A stretch of DNA of 41,623 bases. Origin: an uncultured Bacteroidota bacterium. Its GTDB lineage: Bacteria > Bacteroidota > Bacteroidia > Flavobacteriales > Flavobacteriaceae. Each line of letters begins with the position of its first letter. Position 1 is the stretch's first letter. A model generated the notes under the pieces. It saw only the letters and a list, made by a program, of their open reading frames with translations, was not told where the DNA came from and ran no database searches. Of the stretch, positions 33,694 through 41,623 are shown one piece after another. Both the position numbers and the translations under genes were made by a program. The stretch lies in the NCBI GenBank assembly GCA_902574335.1, contig CACGNO010000008.1, positions 1 to 41,623 on the forward strand. Reading direction: 5' to 3'.

Positions 33694-35141
33694 TATAATT
33701 TTCTCCTTAGTCTAGCAACTGGAGCACCAATCATTTCACGATATTTTGCAACGGTTCTTCTTGCAATTGGATAACCTTTTTTGTTTAATAATTTTGTTAA
33801 CAGATCATCAGTTAATGGCTTTTTCTTGTCTTCATTTTCAATAATATTTTCTAAAGTTTTTTTAACCTCAATTGTAGAGATATCTTCACCCTTAGAATTC
33901 TTTATCCCCTCAGAAAAAAATGACTTTATTAATTTGATTCCATATGGTGTATCAACATATTTGCTATTAGCAACTCTTGAAATAGTTGATATATCCATTG
34001 TAATTTCTTCAGCAATGTCTTTTAAAATCATAGGTCTAATTTTTTTCTCATCTCCACTTAAAAAATATTCTTTTTGAAAATTTACTATGGCGGACATTGT
34101 CATGATTAGAGTTTGATTTCTTTGTTTTATGGCTTCTATAAACCATTTTGCGGAATCTAGTTTTTGTTTTATAAATAGAACCGCATCCTTTTGACTTTTA
34201 GTCTTTTCTTTAGATTCTGAATATCCTGAAAGCATATTCTTGTATTCTTGAGATACATATAAATCAGGAGCATTTCTTGAATTTAATTTAAGTTTAATTT
34301 CACCATCAACTATTTCAATAGTAAAATCTGGTACAATTGAAGAATTAATTTTTGTATTCTCATTATATGCACCACCAGGTTTAGGGTTTAATTTTTCTAT
34401 CTCACCTACACAATCTTTTAGTTCCTCATCAGAAATATTAAGCTTAGTTTTTATTTTATCAAAGTGTCTTTTCGAAAACTCATCAAATAAGTTTTCTGTA
34501 ATTCTAATTGCATTTGAAATATTCTTTGTTATTTTTTTTCTCTTTAATTGAAGAATTAGACATTCTTGTAAGTTTTTAGCTCCAACTCCTGCTGGGTCTA
34601 GAAGGTATACTTTATCTAAAATTTTTTGAATTCTATCTTCTTGTGCATCAATTCCTAAAGAGAAAGCTAAATCATCAGAAATATCTATCAAGTCTCTTCT
34701 TAGATATCCAAATTGATCTAAACTTCCTACAATGAATTCAGCTATTTTTAAATCTTCAGAATTAAAAGAGAATGAATGCAATTGGTTTTTTAAGAATTGA
34801 TTGAATGAAGTTCCCGAAGCAAAAGGAATCGCATTTTCATTTTCTTCACTGTGGTTGTTAGTTCTTAAGTTATAATCTGGTATATCATCATCAGATAAAT
34901 AATCAGAAATATCTATTTCATCATCATTAAACTCCTCTCTTTCTGAGTTGTCCTCAATGTCAAATTCATCTTTTTCATTATCAAGATTTTCATTAATAGT
35001 ATCGAGTGCTGGATTCTCTTCGATCTCTCTTGAGAGTTTTTGTTCAAACTCCAAAGTTGACAATTGAATTAACTTCATCAATTGAATCTGTTGTGGAGAT
35101 AATTTTTGCGAAAGTTTTAATTGTAACTTTTGATTTAACAT
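33693..35141 (-). CDS. rpoN: RNA polymerase sigma-54 factor
   Basis: Alternative sigma factor requiring AAA+ activators. 482 residues, normal. Region I is LKLSQKLSPQQIQLMKLIQLSTLEFEQKLSREIEENPALD (Gln/Leu-rich, activator-responsive). An acidic region II (about 45-90) follows, then the core-binding part (LQECLILQLKRKK..., LNPKPGG), the HTH, and the RpoN box ARRTVAKYRE near the C-terminus (GAPVARLRRKL). No sigma-54 activator gene is in this window. It sits 43 bp downstream of asnS and is coupled to the GT2 gene. Confidence 0.97.
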   Translation of the reverse strand: MLNQKLQLKLSQKLSPQQIQLMKLIQLSTLEFEQKLSREIEENPALDTINENLDNEKDEFDIEDNSEREEFNDDEIDISDYLSDDDIPDYNLRTNNHSEENENAIPFASGTSFNQFLKNQLHSFSFNSEDLKIAEFIVGSLDQFGYLRRDLIDISDDLAFSLGIDAQEDRIQKILDKVYLLDPAGVGAKNLQECLILQLKRKKITKNISNAIRITENLFDEFSKRHFDKIKTKLNISDEELKDCVGEIEKLNPKPGGAYNENTKINSSIVPDFTIEIVDGEIKLKLNSRNAPDLYVSQEYKNMLSGYSESKEKTKSQKDAVLFIKQKLDSAKWFIEAIKQRNQTLIMTMSAIVNFQKEYFLSGDEKKIRPMILKDIAEEITMDISTISRVANSKYVDTPYGIKLIKSFFSEGIKNSKGEDISTIEVKKTLENIIENEDKKKPLTDDLLTKLLNKKGYPIARRTVAKYREMIGAPVARLRRKL

Positions 35142-35184
35142 CTTTGATAATTAATCTAAAATTACAAAATAACAGGGAGAAAAT

Positions 35185-36621
35185 TTAAAAATCAGCGTTT
35201 TTAGGTGTTCTTGGGAACGGAATTACATCTCTAATATTACCCATCCCAGTTATAAATAAAATAAGCCTCTCCAATCCAAGTCCAAATCCACTGTGCTTAA
35301 CTGAGCCAAATTTTCTTAGATCCAAATACCACCAAAGTTCTTTCTCATCAATATCCATAGATTTAATTCGATCTTTTAAGATATCTAATCTTTCCTCCCT
35401 TTGAGAACCACCAACAATTTCACCTATTCCAGGAAATAAAATATCCATAGCTCTAACTGTTTTCTTATCATCATTAAGTCTCATGTAAAATGCTTTTATT
35501 TTTGCAGGATAGTCATAAACTACAACAGGACATTTAAAGTGTTTTTCTACTAAAAATCTTTCATGTTCACTTTGGAAATCAATACCCCAATCATTAACGG
35601 GATATTTAAATCTACCCTTTTTATTTGGCTTACAGTTCTTAAGAATATCAAAAGCATCTGTATAACTTATTCTAATAAATTTATTTTCAATAACAAAATT
35701 TATCCTTTCAATTAAACTTAATTCATTCCTTTCAACCTTAGGAAGACTTTGTTCTTCTTTTAAAAGCCTTTCACTTAAAAAATTTATTTCTTTTTTACAT
35801 TTTTCATATACATCTTTAATAATGTATTTGATGAATGATTCAGCTAAATCTATGTTATCACTTAATTCATAAAATGCCATTTCAGGCTCTATCATCCAAA
35901 ATTCAGCAAGATGTCTTGATGTATTTGAGTTTTCAGCTCTGAATGTTGGCCCAAAAGTATAAACCTTACCCATGCCTAATGCTAAAGCTTCTGCTTCCAA
36001 TTGTCCAGAAACTGTTAAATTAGTCTCTTTTCCGAAAAAATCTTTTGAAAAATCTATGCCATTATTTTCATCCTTTGGTATTTCTTTTAGATTATGAGTT
36101 GTTACTTTAAACATTTCACCTGCCCCTTCCGCATCGCTACCAGTTATAATTGGTGTATGAACATAGTAGAAATTGTTTTTATTGAAAAATTTATGGATTG
36201 AATATGAAATTTCAGATCTTATTCTTAAAACGGAACTAATAGTTTTTGTTCTTGCTCTTAAGTGTGCATTTTCTCTAAGGAATTCAAAAGAATGTTTTTT
36301 TGGTTGAATTGGATAATTATCTGGATGGCTTGTGCCTAGTATTTCAATATTTTTTACATGAATCTCAACATTTTGACCCTTACCTTGACTTTCTACAATT
36401 TCACCTTTTAAATTTAAGGAAGCTCCAGTAGTTATCTGAGATAAAGTTTTTTTATCAAAACTATCTAGTTTAATAACACATTGTAAATCTTCAATGCATG
36501 AGCCATCATTTATATTAATAAAACGATTAGACCTAAAGGTTTTTACCCAGCCACATACGTATACATCTTTACCAATATCCTTGTTCTTTAAAATATTTTT
36601 TATTTCAGTATGATTCAGCAT
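35185..36621 (-). CDS. asnS: Asparaginyl-tRNA synthetase
   Basis: Class IIb synthetase charging tRNA-Asn. 478 residues. The OB-fold anticodon-binding domain spans about residues 15-100 (DVYVCGWVKTFRSNRFININDGSC). The catalytic domain has motif 2 in FGPTFRAENSNTSRHLAEFWMIEPEMAF and motif 3 in GFGLGLERLILFITGMGNIRDVIPFPRTP. The FPRTPKNADF C-terminus is typical of AsnS. It lies 2 bp after frr within the translation operon. Confidence 0.97.
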   Translation of the reverse strand: MLNHTEIKNILKNKDIGKDVYVCGWVKTFRSNRFININDGSCIEDLQCVIKLDSFDKKTLSQITTGASLNLKGEIVESQGKGQNVEIHVKNIEILGTSHPDNYPIQPKKHSFEFLRENAHLRARTKTISSVLRIRSEISYSIHKFFNKNNFYYVHTPIITGSDAEGAGEMFKVTTHNLKEIPKDENNGIDFSKDFFGKETNLTVSGQLEAEALALGMGKVYTFGPTFRAENSNTSRHLAEFWMIEPEMAFYELSDNIDLAESFIKYIIKDVYEKCKKEINFLSERLLKEEQSLPKVERNELSLIERINFVIENKFIRISYTDAFDILKNCKPNKKGRFKYPVNDWGIDFQSEHERFLVEKHFKCPVVVYDYPAKIKAFYMRLNDDKKTVRAMDILFPGIGEIVGGSQREERLDILKDRIKSMDIDEKELWWYLDLRKFGSVKHSGFGLGLERLILFITGMGNIRDVIPFPRTPKNADF

Positions 36622-36623
36622 AA

Positions 36624-37175
36624 TCAGAGTGATAAAATTTCCTTTTCTTTAACTGCTAAAATACTGTCAACCTTTGAGATAAACTTGTTAGTTAGATCCT
36701 GAATATCTTGCTCATAATTACTTTTTAAGTCTTCAGAAAAATCTGATTTTCTAATATCATTATTTGCATCTTTTCTAGCATTTCTAATACTAACCTTAGC
36801 TTTTTCCACTTCTGATTTAGCAATTTTTACTAATTCAATTCTTCTTTCCTCAGTGAGAGGGGGAATATTAATTAGAATAGATTCACCATTATTCATTGGG
36901 TTAAATCCTAAATTACTGTTTAAAATAGATTTTTCAATATCTTGAAGTTTATCCTTTTCCCAAGGTTGAATAGAAATCGTTTGGGAGTCTGGAGTATTAA
37001 TATTTGCAATTTGATTAAGAGGAGTTAAAACTCCATAGTATTCAACTTTTACTGTTGAAAGCATATTAGGATTAGCTTTACCTGCACGAATATTTACTAA
37101 TTCTTTTTCCAAATAAATTATAGAATTATCCATCATTTCATTTGAACTTTCTATTATAAAATCTAATTCTTCCAT
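36624..37175 (-). CDS. frr: Ribosome recycling factor
   Basis: RRF splits post-termination ribosomes together with EF-G. 183 residues, normal. Seen: the N-terminal helix MDNSIIYLEKELVNIRAGKANPNMLSTVKVEYYGVLTPLNQIANI, then the domain II stretch SIQPWEKDKLQDIEKSILNSNLGFNPMNNGESILINIPPLTEERRIELVKIAK, both diagnostic. It is separated from pyrH by one base and from asnS by two. Confidence 0.98.
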   Translation of the reverse strand: MEELDFIIESSNEMMDNSIIYLEKELVNIRAGKANPNMLSTVKVEYYGVLTPLNQIANINTPDSQTISIQPWEKDKLQDIEKSILNSNLGFNPMNNGESILINIPPLTEERRIELVKIAKSEVEKAKVSIRNARKDANNDIRKSDFSEDLKSNYEQDIQDLTNKFISKVDSILAVKEKEILSL

Positions 37176-37176
37176 T

Positions 37177-37881
37177 TTAATTTACAATTGTTCCAATATC
37201 TTTTCCTTCAATGATTTTTTTAAGGTTTCCAGGTTTATTCATATTAAAAACTATAATTGGTAAGTTATTTTCTTGGCTTAATGTAAAAGCTGTGGAGTCC
37301 ATAATTTTAAGTTTTTTATTAATTGCCTCATCATATGTAAGTTTCTTAAACTTCACTGCATCTTTATTTTTTTCAGGATCAATATTATAAATTCCATCAA
37401 CTCTTGTACCCTTTAATATAGCATCTGCATTAATTTCTATTGCTCTTAGAACCGCTGCAGAGTCTGTTGTAAAAAAAGGATTACCTGTGCCTGCACTAAA
37501 AATAACTACTCTCTTTTTTTCAAGATGTCGTACAGCTTTTCTTTTTATATATGGTTCAGCAACTGCTTCAATTTTAACAGCGGTTTGAAGTCTAGTTTGA
37601 ACATTTAGTTCTTCCAAACTACTTTGTAATGCAAGACCATTTATTACTGTTGCCAACATCCCCATATAATCAGCTTGAACTCTATCAATTCCATTACTTG
37701 CACCTGAAACTCCTCTAAAAATATTTCCACCTCCAATAACAATTGCTAATTCAATACCAGCATCAACTATTTCTTTAATTTCTTTACTGTACGCAAGTAT
37801 TCTTTTAGGATCAACACCATGATTTCTTTCTCCAAGCAATGCTTCTCCGCTTAACTTCAGTAAAATTCTATTATATGACAT
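37177..37881 (-). CDS. pyrH: UMP kinase
   Basis: Hexameric UMP kinase converting UMP to UDP. 234 residues of the amino-acid-kinase fold. Seen: [20 protein letters not shown], the glycine-rich [52 protein letters not shown] and [21 protein letters not shown]. All are typical. The 61-bp gap to tsf carries two inverted repeats, so pyrH-frr expression may be set separately from rpsB-tsf. Confidence 0.98.
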   Translation of the reverse strand: MSYNRILLKLSGEALLGERNHGVDPKRILAYSKEIKEIVDAGIELAIVIGGGNIFRGVSGASNGIDRVQADYMGMLATVINGLALQSSLEELNVQTRLQTAVKIEAVAEPYIKRKAVRHLEKKRVVIFSAGTGNPFFTTDSAAVLRAIEINADAILKGTRVDGIYNIDPEKNKDAVKFKKLTYDEAINKKLKIMDSTAFTLSQENNLPIIVFNMNKPGNLKKIIEGKDIGTIVN

Positions 37882-37886
37882 ATAAT

Positions 37887-37936
37887 ATGATTATGTAAAT
37901 ATAATCATAGTATTTAAAAAGGCTATTAGTTAATAG
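37887..37936 (-). repeat. Two inverted repeats between tsf and pyrH
   Basis: Reading the minus strand after the tsf stop: CTATT-AACT-AATAG (37923-37936) followed by CCTTTTT, which looks like a very weak intrinsic terminator; then ATGATTAT-ATTTAC-ATAATCAT (37887-37908), a perfect 8-bp stem ending 5 bp before the pyrH start codon. The second could be an operator or an mRNA hairpin affecting pyrH translation. Confidence 0.4.
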
Positions 37937-37942
37937 TTGTTA

Positions 37943-38767
37943 TTAAACTAAAGCTACTCTTTTGAAGTTAGTAATTACACATTCGTTATTTTCAGACTGA
38001 ATGTAATTTTCAACACTAGATTTATTGTCTTTGATATATGCTTGTTTGACTAATGTATTGTCTTTGAAGAATTTTTTTAATTTGCCTTTTGCTATGTTAT
38101 CTAACATTGCTTCTGGCTTACCTTCGGCTCTAAGTTGTTCTTTAGCAATTTCGATTTCCTTTTCGATTACTTCTTTACTAACTGAATCTTCATTTAATGC
38201 TATGGGATTCATTGCAGCAACTTGCATGGCAACGTTCTTTGAAACATCAGAAACATTCTCAAATTTATTAGATAATCCTGCAAGAGTAGCGATTTTATTC
38301 CCTGCATGAATATAAAAGCCTACATGTTCAGATGAAACAGATTCAAAAGCTCCTATCTCTAATTTTTCTCCAATAACACCTGTTTGTTCTATAAGTTTTT
38401 CACTAACTGTCATTGACTCATGTGTAGAATTTAATAGTTCTTCAAGGTTTGAGCAATTTAGAGCTATTTTACAAAATGATTTCGCTAGATCAACAAAGCT
38501 TTCATTTTTAGCAACAAAGTCAGTTTCACAATTTAATGAAATAATTACACCTTTAGTTTGATCATCGTTGACCATGGCAATCACAGCACCTTCGCTTGAA
38601 TCTCTATCAGCTCTTTTAGCAGCTACTTTTTGACCTTTTTTTCTAAGATTTTCGATTGCTAGTTCAAAATCGCCGTTAGCTTCGACAAGTGCGTTTTTAC
38701 AATCCATCATTCCAGCACCTGTAGCTTTTCTAAGTTTATTAACTTCTGAAGCAGTAATATTACTCAT
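37943..38767 (-). CDS. tsf: Translation elongation factor Ts
   Basis: Nucleotide exchange factor for EF-Tu. 274 residues, normal. The N-terminal UBA-like stretch ITASEVNKLRKATGAGMMDCKNALVEANGDFELAIENLRKKG is diagnostic, as is the core GVIISLNCETDFVAKNESFVDLAKSF, where TDFVA contacts EF-Tu. The C-terminal EF-Ts core ends with VKQAYIKDNKSSVENYI. It lies 11 bp downstream of rpsB, the near-universal order. Confidence 0.98.
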   Translation of the reverse strand: MSNITASEVNKLRKATGAGMMDCKNALVEANGDFELAIENLRKKGQKVAAKRADRDSSEGAVIAMVNDDQTKGVIISLNCETDFVAKNESFVDLAKSFCKIALNCSNLEELLNSTHESMTVSEKLIEQTGVIGEKLEIGAFESVSSEHVGFYIHAGNKIATLAGLSNKFENVSDVSKNVAMQVAAMNPIALNEDSVSKEVIEKEIEIAKEQLRAEGKPEAMLDNIAKGKLKKFFKDNTLVKQAYIKDNKSSVENYIQSENNECVITNFKRVALV

Positions 38768-38778
38768 AAATATAATTT

Positions 38779-39546
38779 TTAATTTTTCTTATTTGAATCA
38801 TTATCTTCGGAAGGATTATCACTTTTTTCTTTTTTGGCCTCGTTTTCCATTTTTTCATTTTCTCTTATTGAAAGTCCTTTTTTTACTGATTCAGTAACAT
38901 GTTTTAAAATAACTTCAATAGATTTAGTAGCATCATCATTGGCAGGTATTCCAAAGTTGACTTGATTAGGATCTGTATTAGTATCTACTAATGCAAAAAT
39001 TGGAATATTTAATTTGTTTGCTTCTCTTACGGCTATATTTTCTCTTCTTATATCAACAACAAAAATTGCACCTGGTAATCTAGTCATAGATGTGATTGAT
39101 CCTAAGTTTTTTTCAAGTTTAGCTCTTGTTCTATCAACCCTTAGTTTTTCTTTTTTAGAAAGAGTTTCGAATGTACCATCTTCCTTAGTTCTGTCTATAG
39201 CTGACATTTTTTTAACTGCTTTTCTAATGGTAACAAAATTTGTTAACATACCACCAGGCCATCTTTCAGTAATATATGGCATATTAACCTCAGATGCAGA
39301 TTTTGATATGATATCTTTTGCTTGCTTTTTGGTTGCAACAAATAATATTTTTCGTCCTGATGAAGCAATTTTTTCCAATGCATTACAAGCTTCTTCAAGC
39401 TTATTAACAGTTTTGTATAAATTAATGATGTGAATGCCATTTTTCTCCGAATAAATGTATGGCGACATGTTTGGATTCCACTTTCTCGTCAGGTGACCGA
39501 AATGAACTCCTGCTTTTACTAATTCTTTTATTTCAATTTTACTCAT
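38779..39546 (-). CDS. rpsB: Small ribosomal subunit protein S2
   Basis: Ribosomal protein uS2 of the 30S subunit. 255 residues. The N-terminus KIEIKELVKAGVHFGHLTRKWNPNMSPYIYSEKNGIHIINLYKT, TERWPGGMLTNFVTI and MTRLPGAIFVVDIRRENIAVREANKLNIPIFALVDTNTDPNQVNFGIPANDDATKSI are canonical. A charged, disordered tail (NEAKKEKSDNPSEDNDSNKKN) ends the protein, common in Bacteroidota. A 104-bp leader separates it from rpsI. Confidence 0.98.
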   Translation of the reverse strand: MSKIEIKELVKAGVHFGHLTRKWNPNMSPYIYSEKNGIHIINLYKTVNKLEEACNALEKIASSGRKILFVATKKQAKDIISKSASEVNMPYITERWPGGMLTNFVTIRKAVKKMSAIDRTKEDGTFETLSKKEKLRVDRTRAKLEKNLGSITSMTRLPGAIFVVDIRRENIAVREANKLNIPIFALVDTNTDPNQVNFGIPANDDATKSIEVILKHVTESVKKGLSIRENEKMENEAKKEKSDNPSEDNDSNKKN

Positions 39547-39594
39547 TTTATTTAGTTTACGTTCTTAAAATTTTAGCAACAAACTTTTACATTT

Positions 39595-39609
39595 GTTTAG
39601 ATGCTAAAC
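39595..39609 (-). promoter_or_regulatory. Hairpin in the rpsI-rpsB spacer, possible rpsB leader
   Basis: GTTTAG-CAT-CTAAAC (minus strand) forms a perfect 6-bp stem with a 3-nt loop, about 50 nt upstream of the rpsB start, within the longest gap (104 bp) of the translation operon. No T-run follows, so it is not an obvious terminator. It might be part of an S2-autoregulatory leader; no known leader motif is recognised. Confidence 0.3.
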
Positions 39610-39650
39610 TAAACTTCAACAAGGCGATGATATTAAATGTAATCTGGATT

Positions 39651-40037
39651 TTATCTCTTAGAAAACTGAAATTTCTTTCTTGCCTTCTTTTGCCCAAACT
39701 TTTTTCTTTCTACCATTCTTGGATCCCTGGTTAACAAACCTTCTTTCTTTAATGCAGATTTATTTTCATCGGACATTTCAGAAAGAGCTCTAGAAATCGC
39801 AAGCCTTATTGCTTCAACTTGGCCAGTAATTCCACCACCATAAACATTTACAGATAAGTCAAACTTGCCTATATTATCAGTTAATTTAAATGGTTGTAGG
39901 ATTTTATACTGAAGTGAAGTCGTTGGGAAATAATCTTTGTAATCTTTTCCATTGATAGTCATTTTATCCTTACCCTTTGATAAGTAAATTCTTGCGACGG
40001 ATGTTTTTCTTCTTCCTATTTTATGTATTATTTCCAC
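39651..40037 (-). CDS. rpsI: Small ribosomal subunit protein S9
   Basis: Ribosomal protein uS9. 128 residues, normal. Seen: IIHKIGRRKTSVARIYLSKGKDKMTING, NVYGGGITGQVEAIRLAISRALSEM and the basic C-terminal tail TRDPRMVERKKFGQKKARKKFQFSKR, whose last residues reach the P-site tRNA. It is 2 bp downstream of rplM, the universal pairing. Confidence 0.98.
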   Translation of the reverse strand: MEIIHKIGRRKTSVARIYLSKGKDKMTINGKDYKDYFPTTSLQYKILQPFKLTDNIGKFDLSVNVYGGGITGQVEAIRLAISRALSEMSDENKSALKKEGLLTRDPRMVERKKFGQKKARKKFQFSKR

Positions 40038-40039
40038 AA

Positions 40040-40492
40040 CTAAAATTCATTAATATTAATTATCTCTGGATTCTGTGAGCTTTGATTATGATTTTCATCA
40101 TCATAAACCCTTAAATTTTTAAAAATTGCAGACCCTAATTTATTTTTAGGTAACATGCCTTTGACGGCTTTTTCTATTAAGTCTGCTGGATTTTTATCAA
40201 AAACTTGCTGAGCAGTCTTAATCTTTTGTCCACCTGGATATCCAGAGTGACTTATATAAGTTTTGTTTTCCCATTTATTTCCTGTTAGATTAACTTTTTT
40301 AGCATTTATAACTACAATGTAATCTCCACAGTCAACATGAGGAGTAAAGGATGGTTTATGCTTTCCTCTTAATATTTTAGCAATATTAGAGCACATTCTT
40401 CCAAGATTTTGATCAGTAGCATCAACAAGAAGCCACTTTTTATCAACATCTTCTTTCCTCAGAGATAAAGTCTTAAAACTGTTTGAATCCAA
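40040..40492 (-). CDS. rplM: Large ribosomal subunit protein L13
   Basis: Ribosomal protein uL13. Core stretches are KKWLLVDATDQNLGRMCSNIAKILRGKHKPSFTPHVDCGDYIVVINAKKV and SHSGYPGGQKIKTAQQVFDKNPADLIEKAVKGMLPKNKLGSAIFKNLRVY. The track start at 40516 overlaps the promoter -7 box (40514-40521) and cannot lie within the transcript. The TTG at 40492 gives MDSNSFKTLSLRKEDV, matching Bacteroidota L13 N-termini, and 150 residues in total, the normal size. First gene of the long translation operon. Confidence 0.95.
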   Translation of the reverse strand: MDSNSFKTLSLRKEDVDKKWLLVDATDQNLGRMCSNIAKILRGKHKPSFTPHVDCGDYIVVINAKKVNLTGNKWENKTYISHSGYPGGQKIKTAQQVFDKNPADLIEKAVKGMLPKNKLGSAIFKNLRVYDDENHNQSSQNPEIININEF

Positions 40493-40513
40493 AACAATTA
40501 ATTTATTGGCCAG

Positions 40514-40543
40514 CAAAACTACAATAAATAATCAAAAATGCAA
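40514..40543 (-). promoter_or_regulatory. Promoter of the rplM translation operon
   Basis: On the minus strand TTG (40541-40543), a 19-nt spacer, then TAGTTTTG (40514-40521): a full Bacteroidota TTG-N19-TAnnTTTG promoter. It ends 21 nt before the TTG start codon of rplM and lies in the short gap to polA. Confidence 0.7.
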
Positions 40544-40568
40544 ATGATTCATCTATAAATACTGATAG

Positions 40569-41623
40569 TTAGTGCGCTTCAAGCCAATTTTCACCAACAC
40601 CTATGTCAACAGTAAGAGGAACTTCTAGTTTATAGGCATTTTCCATATTATCGATAATTATTTTTTTTGCTTGTTCAACTTCATTTTGTGGTGCTTCAAA
40701 AACTAATTCATCATGAACTTGTAGAATTAGCTTTGTTTTCATGAATTTGGAGTTCAAATCATTAAATATTTTTATCATTGAAAGTTTTATTATGTCGGCG
40801 GCGCTCCCTTGAACTGGTGTATTTATTGCGTTTCTTTCAGCCGAAGATCTAATCATACCATTTCTAGAATTGATATCATTTAGAAATCTTTTTCTTCCAA
40901 CTAAGGTTTTAACAAAACCATTTTCTCTAGCGTAATTTATTTGATTTGTCATAAATTCTTTTAGAGAGGGATAGCTATTATAATAATTATCTATTATAAC
41001 TTTTGATTCGGCTCTTGTTAAATTTGTTTGATTACTTAATCCAAAAGCTGAAACACCATATATAATACCAAAATTTACAATTTTAGCATGACTTCGCTGC
41101 TCTTTTGTAACTTCTTTTAAATTAATTCCAAAAACATTTGCAGCAGTAGATGCGTGGATATCTTCATTATTATTAAAGGCATCAATCATATTTTTATCAC
41201 CACTCATAGATGCAATTACTCTTAATTCAATTTGTGAATAATCCGCAGAAATAATTACATTTCCCTCTTTGGCTGTGAATGCACTTCTTATCATTCTACC
41301 ATTTTTTGTACGAATAGGTATATTTTGAAGATTAGGATTATTACTACTTAATCTACCCGTTGTAGTATTGGTTTGATTGAATACAGAATGTATTCTATCT
41401 GTTTTTTCATCAACTTGATTTGGAAGAGCGTTGATGTATGTAGTCATAAGTTTTTGTAATGATCTCCAATCTAAAATTTCTTTAACAATTGTATGCTTTT
41501 TGGATAATTTTGATAATGTTTCCTCAGAAGTTGAATATTGACCGGTTTTAGTTTTTTTGGGATTAGACTCAATTTTCAAGTCATCAAATAAAACTTCACC
41601 CAGTTGTTTTGGAGAAGCCAAAT
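40569..41623 (-). CDS. polA: DNA polymerase I, C-terminal polymerase domain (partial)
   Basis: Repair and Okazaki-processing polymerase; only the C-terminal ~351 codons are in the window. The track's 'start' at 41621 is an internal TTG codon (NLASPKQLGEVLF continues upstream), so the gene runs off the right edge. Family A motifs are complete: motif A DYSQIELRVIA, motif B RSHAKIVNFGIIYG (R, K, F, Y of the O helix) and motif C QVHDELVFE. TTGRLSSNNPNLQNIPIRT and GRKRFL are also typical. Whether the 5' nuclease and 3'-5' exonuclease domains are present cannot be judged. Upstream of rplM on the same strand, with the rplM promoter between. Confidence 0.96.
   Translation of the reverse strand, partial: LASPKQLGEVLFDDLKIESNPKKTKTGQYSTSEETLSKLSKKHTIVKEILDWRSLQKLMTTYINALPNQVDEKTDRIHSVFNQTNTTTGRLSSNNPNLQNIPIRTKNGRMIRSAFTAKEGNVIISADYSQIELRVIASMSGDKNMIDAFNNNEDIHASTAANVFGINLKEVTKEQRSHAKIVNFGIIYGVSAFGLSNQTNLTRAESKVIIDNYYNSYPSLKEFMTNQINYARENGFVKTLVGRKRFLNDINSRNGMIRSSAERNAINTPVQGSAADIIKLSMIKIFNDLNSKFMKTKLILQVHDELVFEAPQNEVEQAKKIIIDNMENAYKLEVPLTVDIGVGENWLEAH

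Noticed and set aside
39459-39734. 91-aa plus-strand ORF over rpsB/rpsI
   Set aside because: Runs antisense across rpsB, its leader and rpsI; low-complexity hydrophobic sequence with no family character.
1-41623. tRNA, rRNA, CRISPR array, insertion sequence or riboswitch
   Set aside because: No gap is longer than about 150 bp, and none shows cloverleaf, spaced repeats or transposase sequence; no TPP element precedes thiL.

Overview
The window looks like the chromosome of a streamlined, AT-rich marine-type member of the Bacteroidota (class Flavobacteriia). The support is: very high A+T content by eye; protein families largely restricted to this phylum (DUF3078, DUF2480, DUF2452, DUF4270, short GT5 'glycogen synthase' proteins); TAnnTTTG promoter elements instead of sigma70 boxes, with few Shine-Dalgarno sequences; very short or overlapping gene junctions; and the flavobacterial operons rplM-rpsI-rpsB-tsf-pyrH-frr, sufABCDSET-DUF2480-DUF3078 and sdhCAB. 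I see no rRNA, tRNA, CRISPR array, insertion sequence or intact integrase. Apart from the 5' part of the sdhA ORF it is ordinary vertically inherited chromosome.

Layout: 1-4940 (+) holds a secreted purple-acid-phosphatase-like enzyme (5' end outside the window), an FAD-dependent oxidoreductase lipoprotein, a GNAT acetyltransferase, a DUF2452 protein and LpxH (lipid A synthesis). Three of these five genes carry a one-base frameshift in or near A-runs within 1.2 kb, which looks like a sequence-quality problem or local decay. HflX follows at 4937-6073. 6070-13343 (-) is one Fe-S cluster assembly operon, read sufA, B, C, D, S, E, T, then DUF2480 and DUF3078. 13434-15779 holds thiL (+) and a convergent aminopeptidase P (-). 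15816-18644 (+) is a large exported Asp-box/BNR propeller protein. 18704-22561 (+) is succinate dehydrogenase sdhC-sdhA-sdhB. 22563-24155 (-) is an Ig-like lipoprotein. 24232-27563 (+) holds glyS, xthA and an aldo/keto reductase. 27547-30117 (-) holds radA, panD and panC. 30211-32824 (+) holds a short GT5 protein and a DUF4270 lipoprotein. 32821-40492 (-) is a long translation operon read rplM, rpsI, rpsB, tsf, pyrH, frr, asnS, rpoN and a GT2 glycosyltransferase. 40569 to the end (-) is the C-terminal polymerase part of polA.

How the genes connect: the Suf machinery supplies clusters to enzymes such as SdhB, encoded nearby. sdhCAB feeds electrons from succinate into the quinone pool. panC and panD make pantothenate. 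The rplM-frr block is growth-rate core machinery.

The most unusual element is the sdhA ORF. Its normal flavobacterial SdhA sequence (from about residue 101) is preceded in frame by about 100 residues that resemble the N-terminal arm DNA-binding domain of a Bacteroidota tyrosine recombinase. The 144-bp gap before it, together with the sdhC stop, carries five copies of a GTGTTA/TAACAC motif as direct and inverted repeats. I read this as the scar of a vanished integrative element at the sdhC/sdhA junction, either now translated as part of SdhA or bypassed by a non-ATG internal start. No complete new defence or metabolic system is visible elsewhere.
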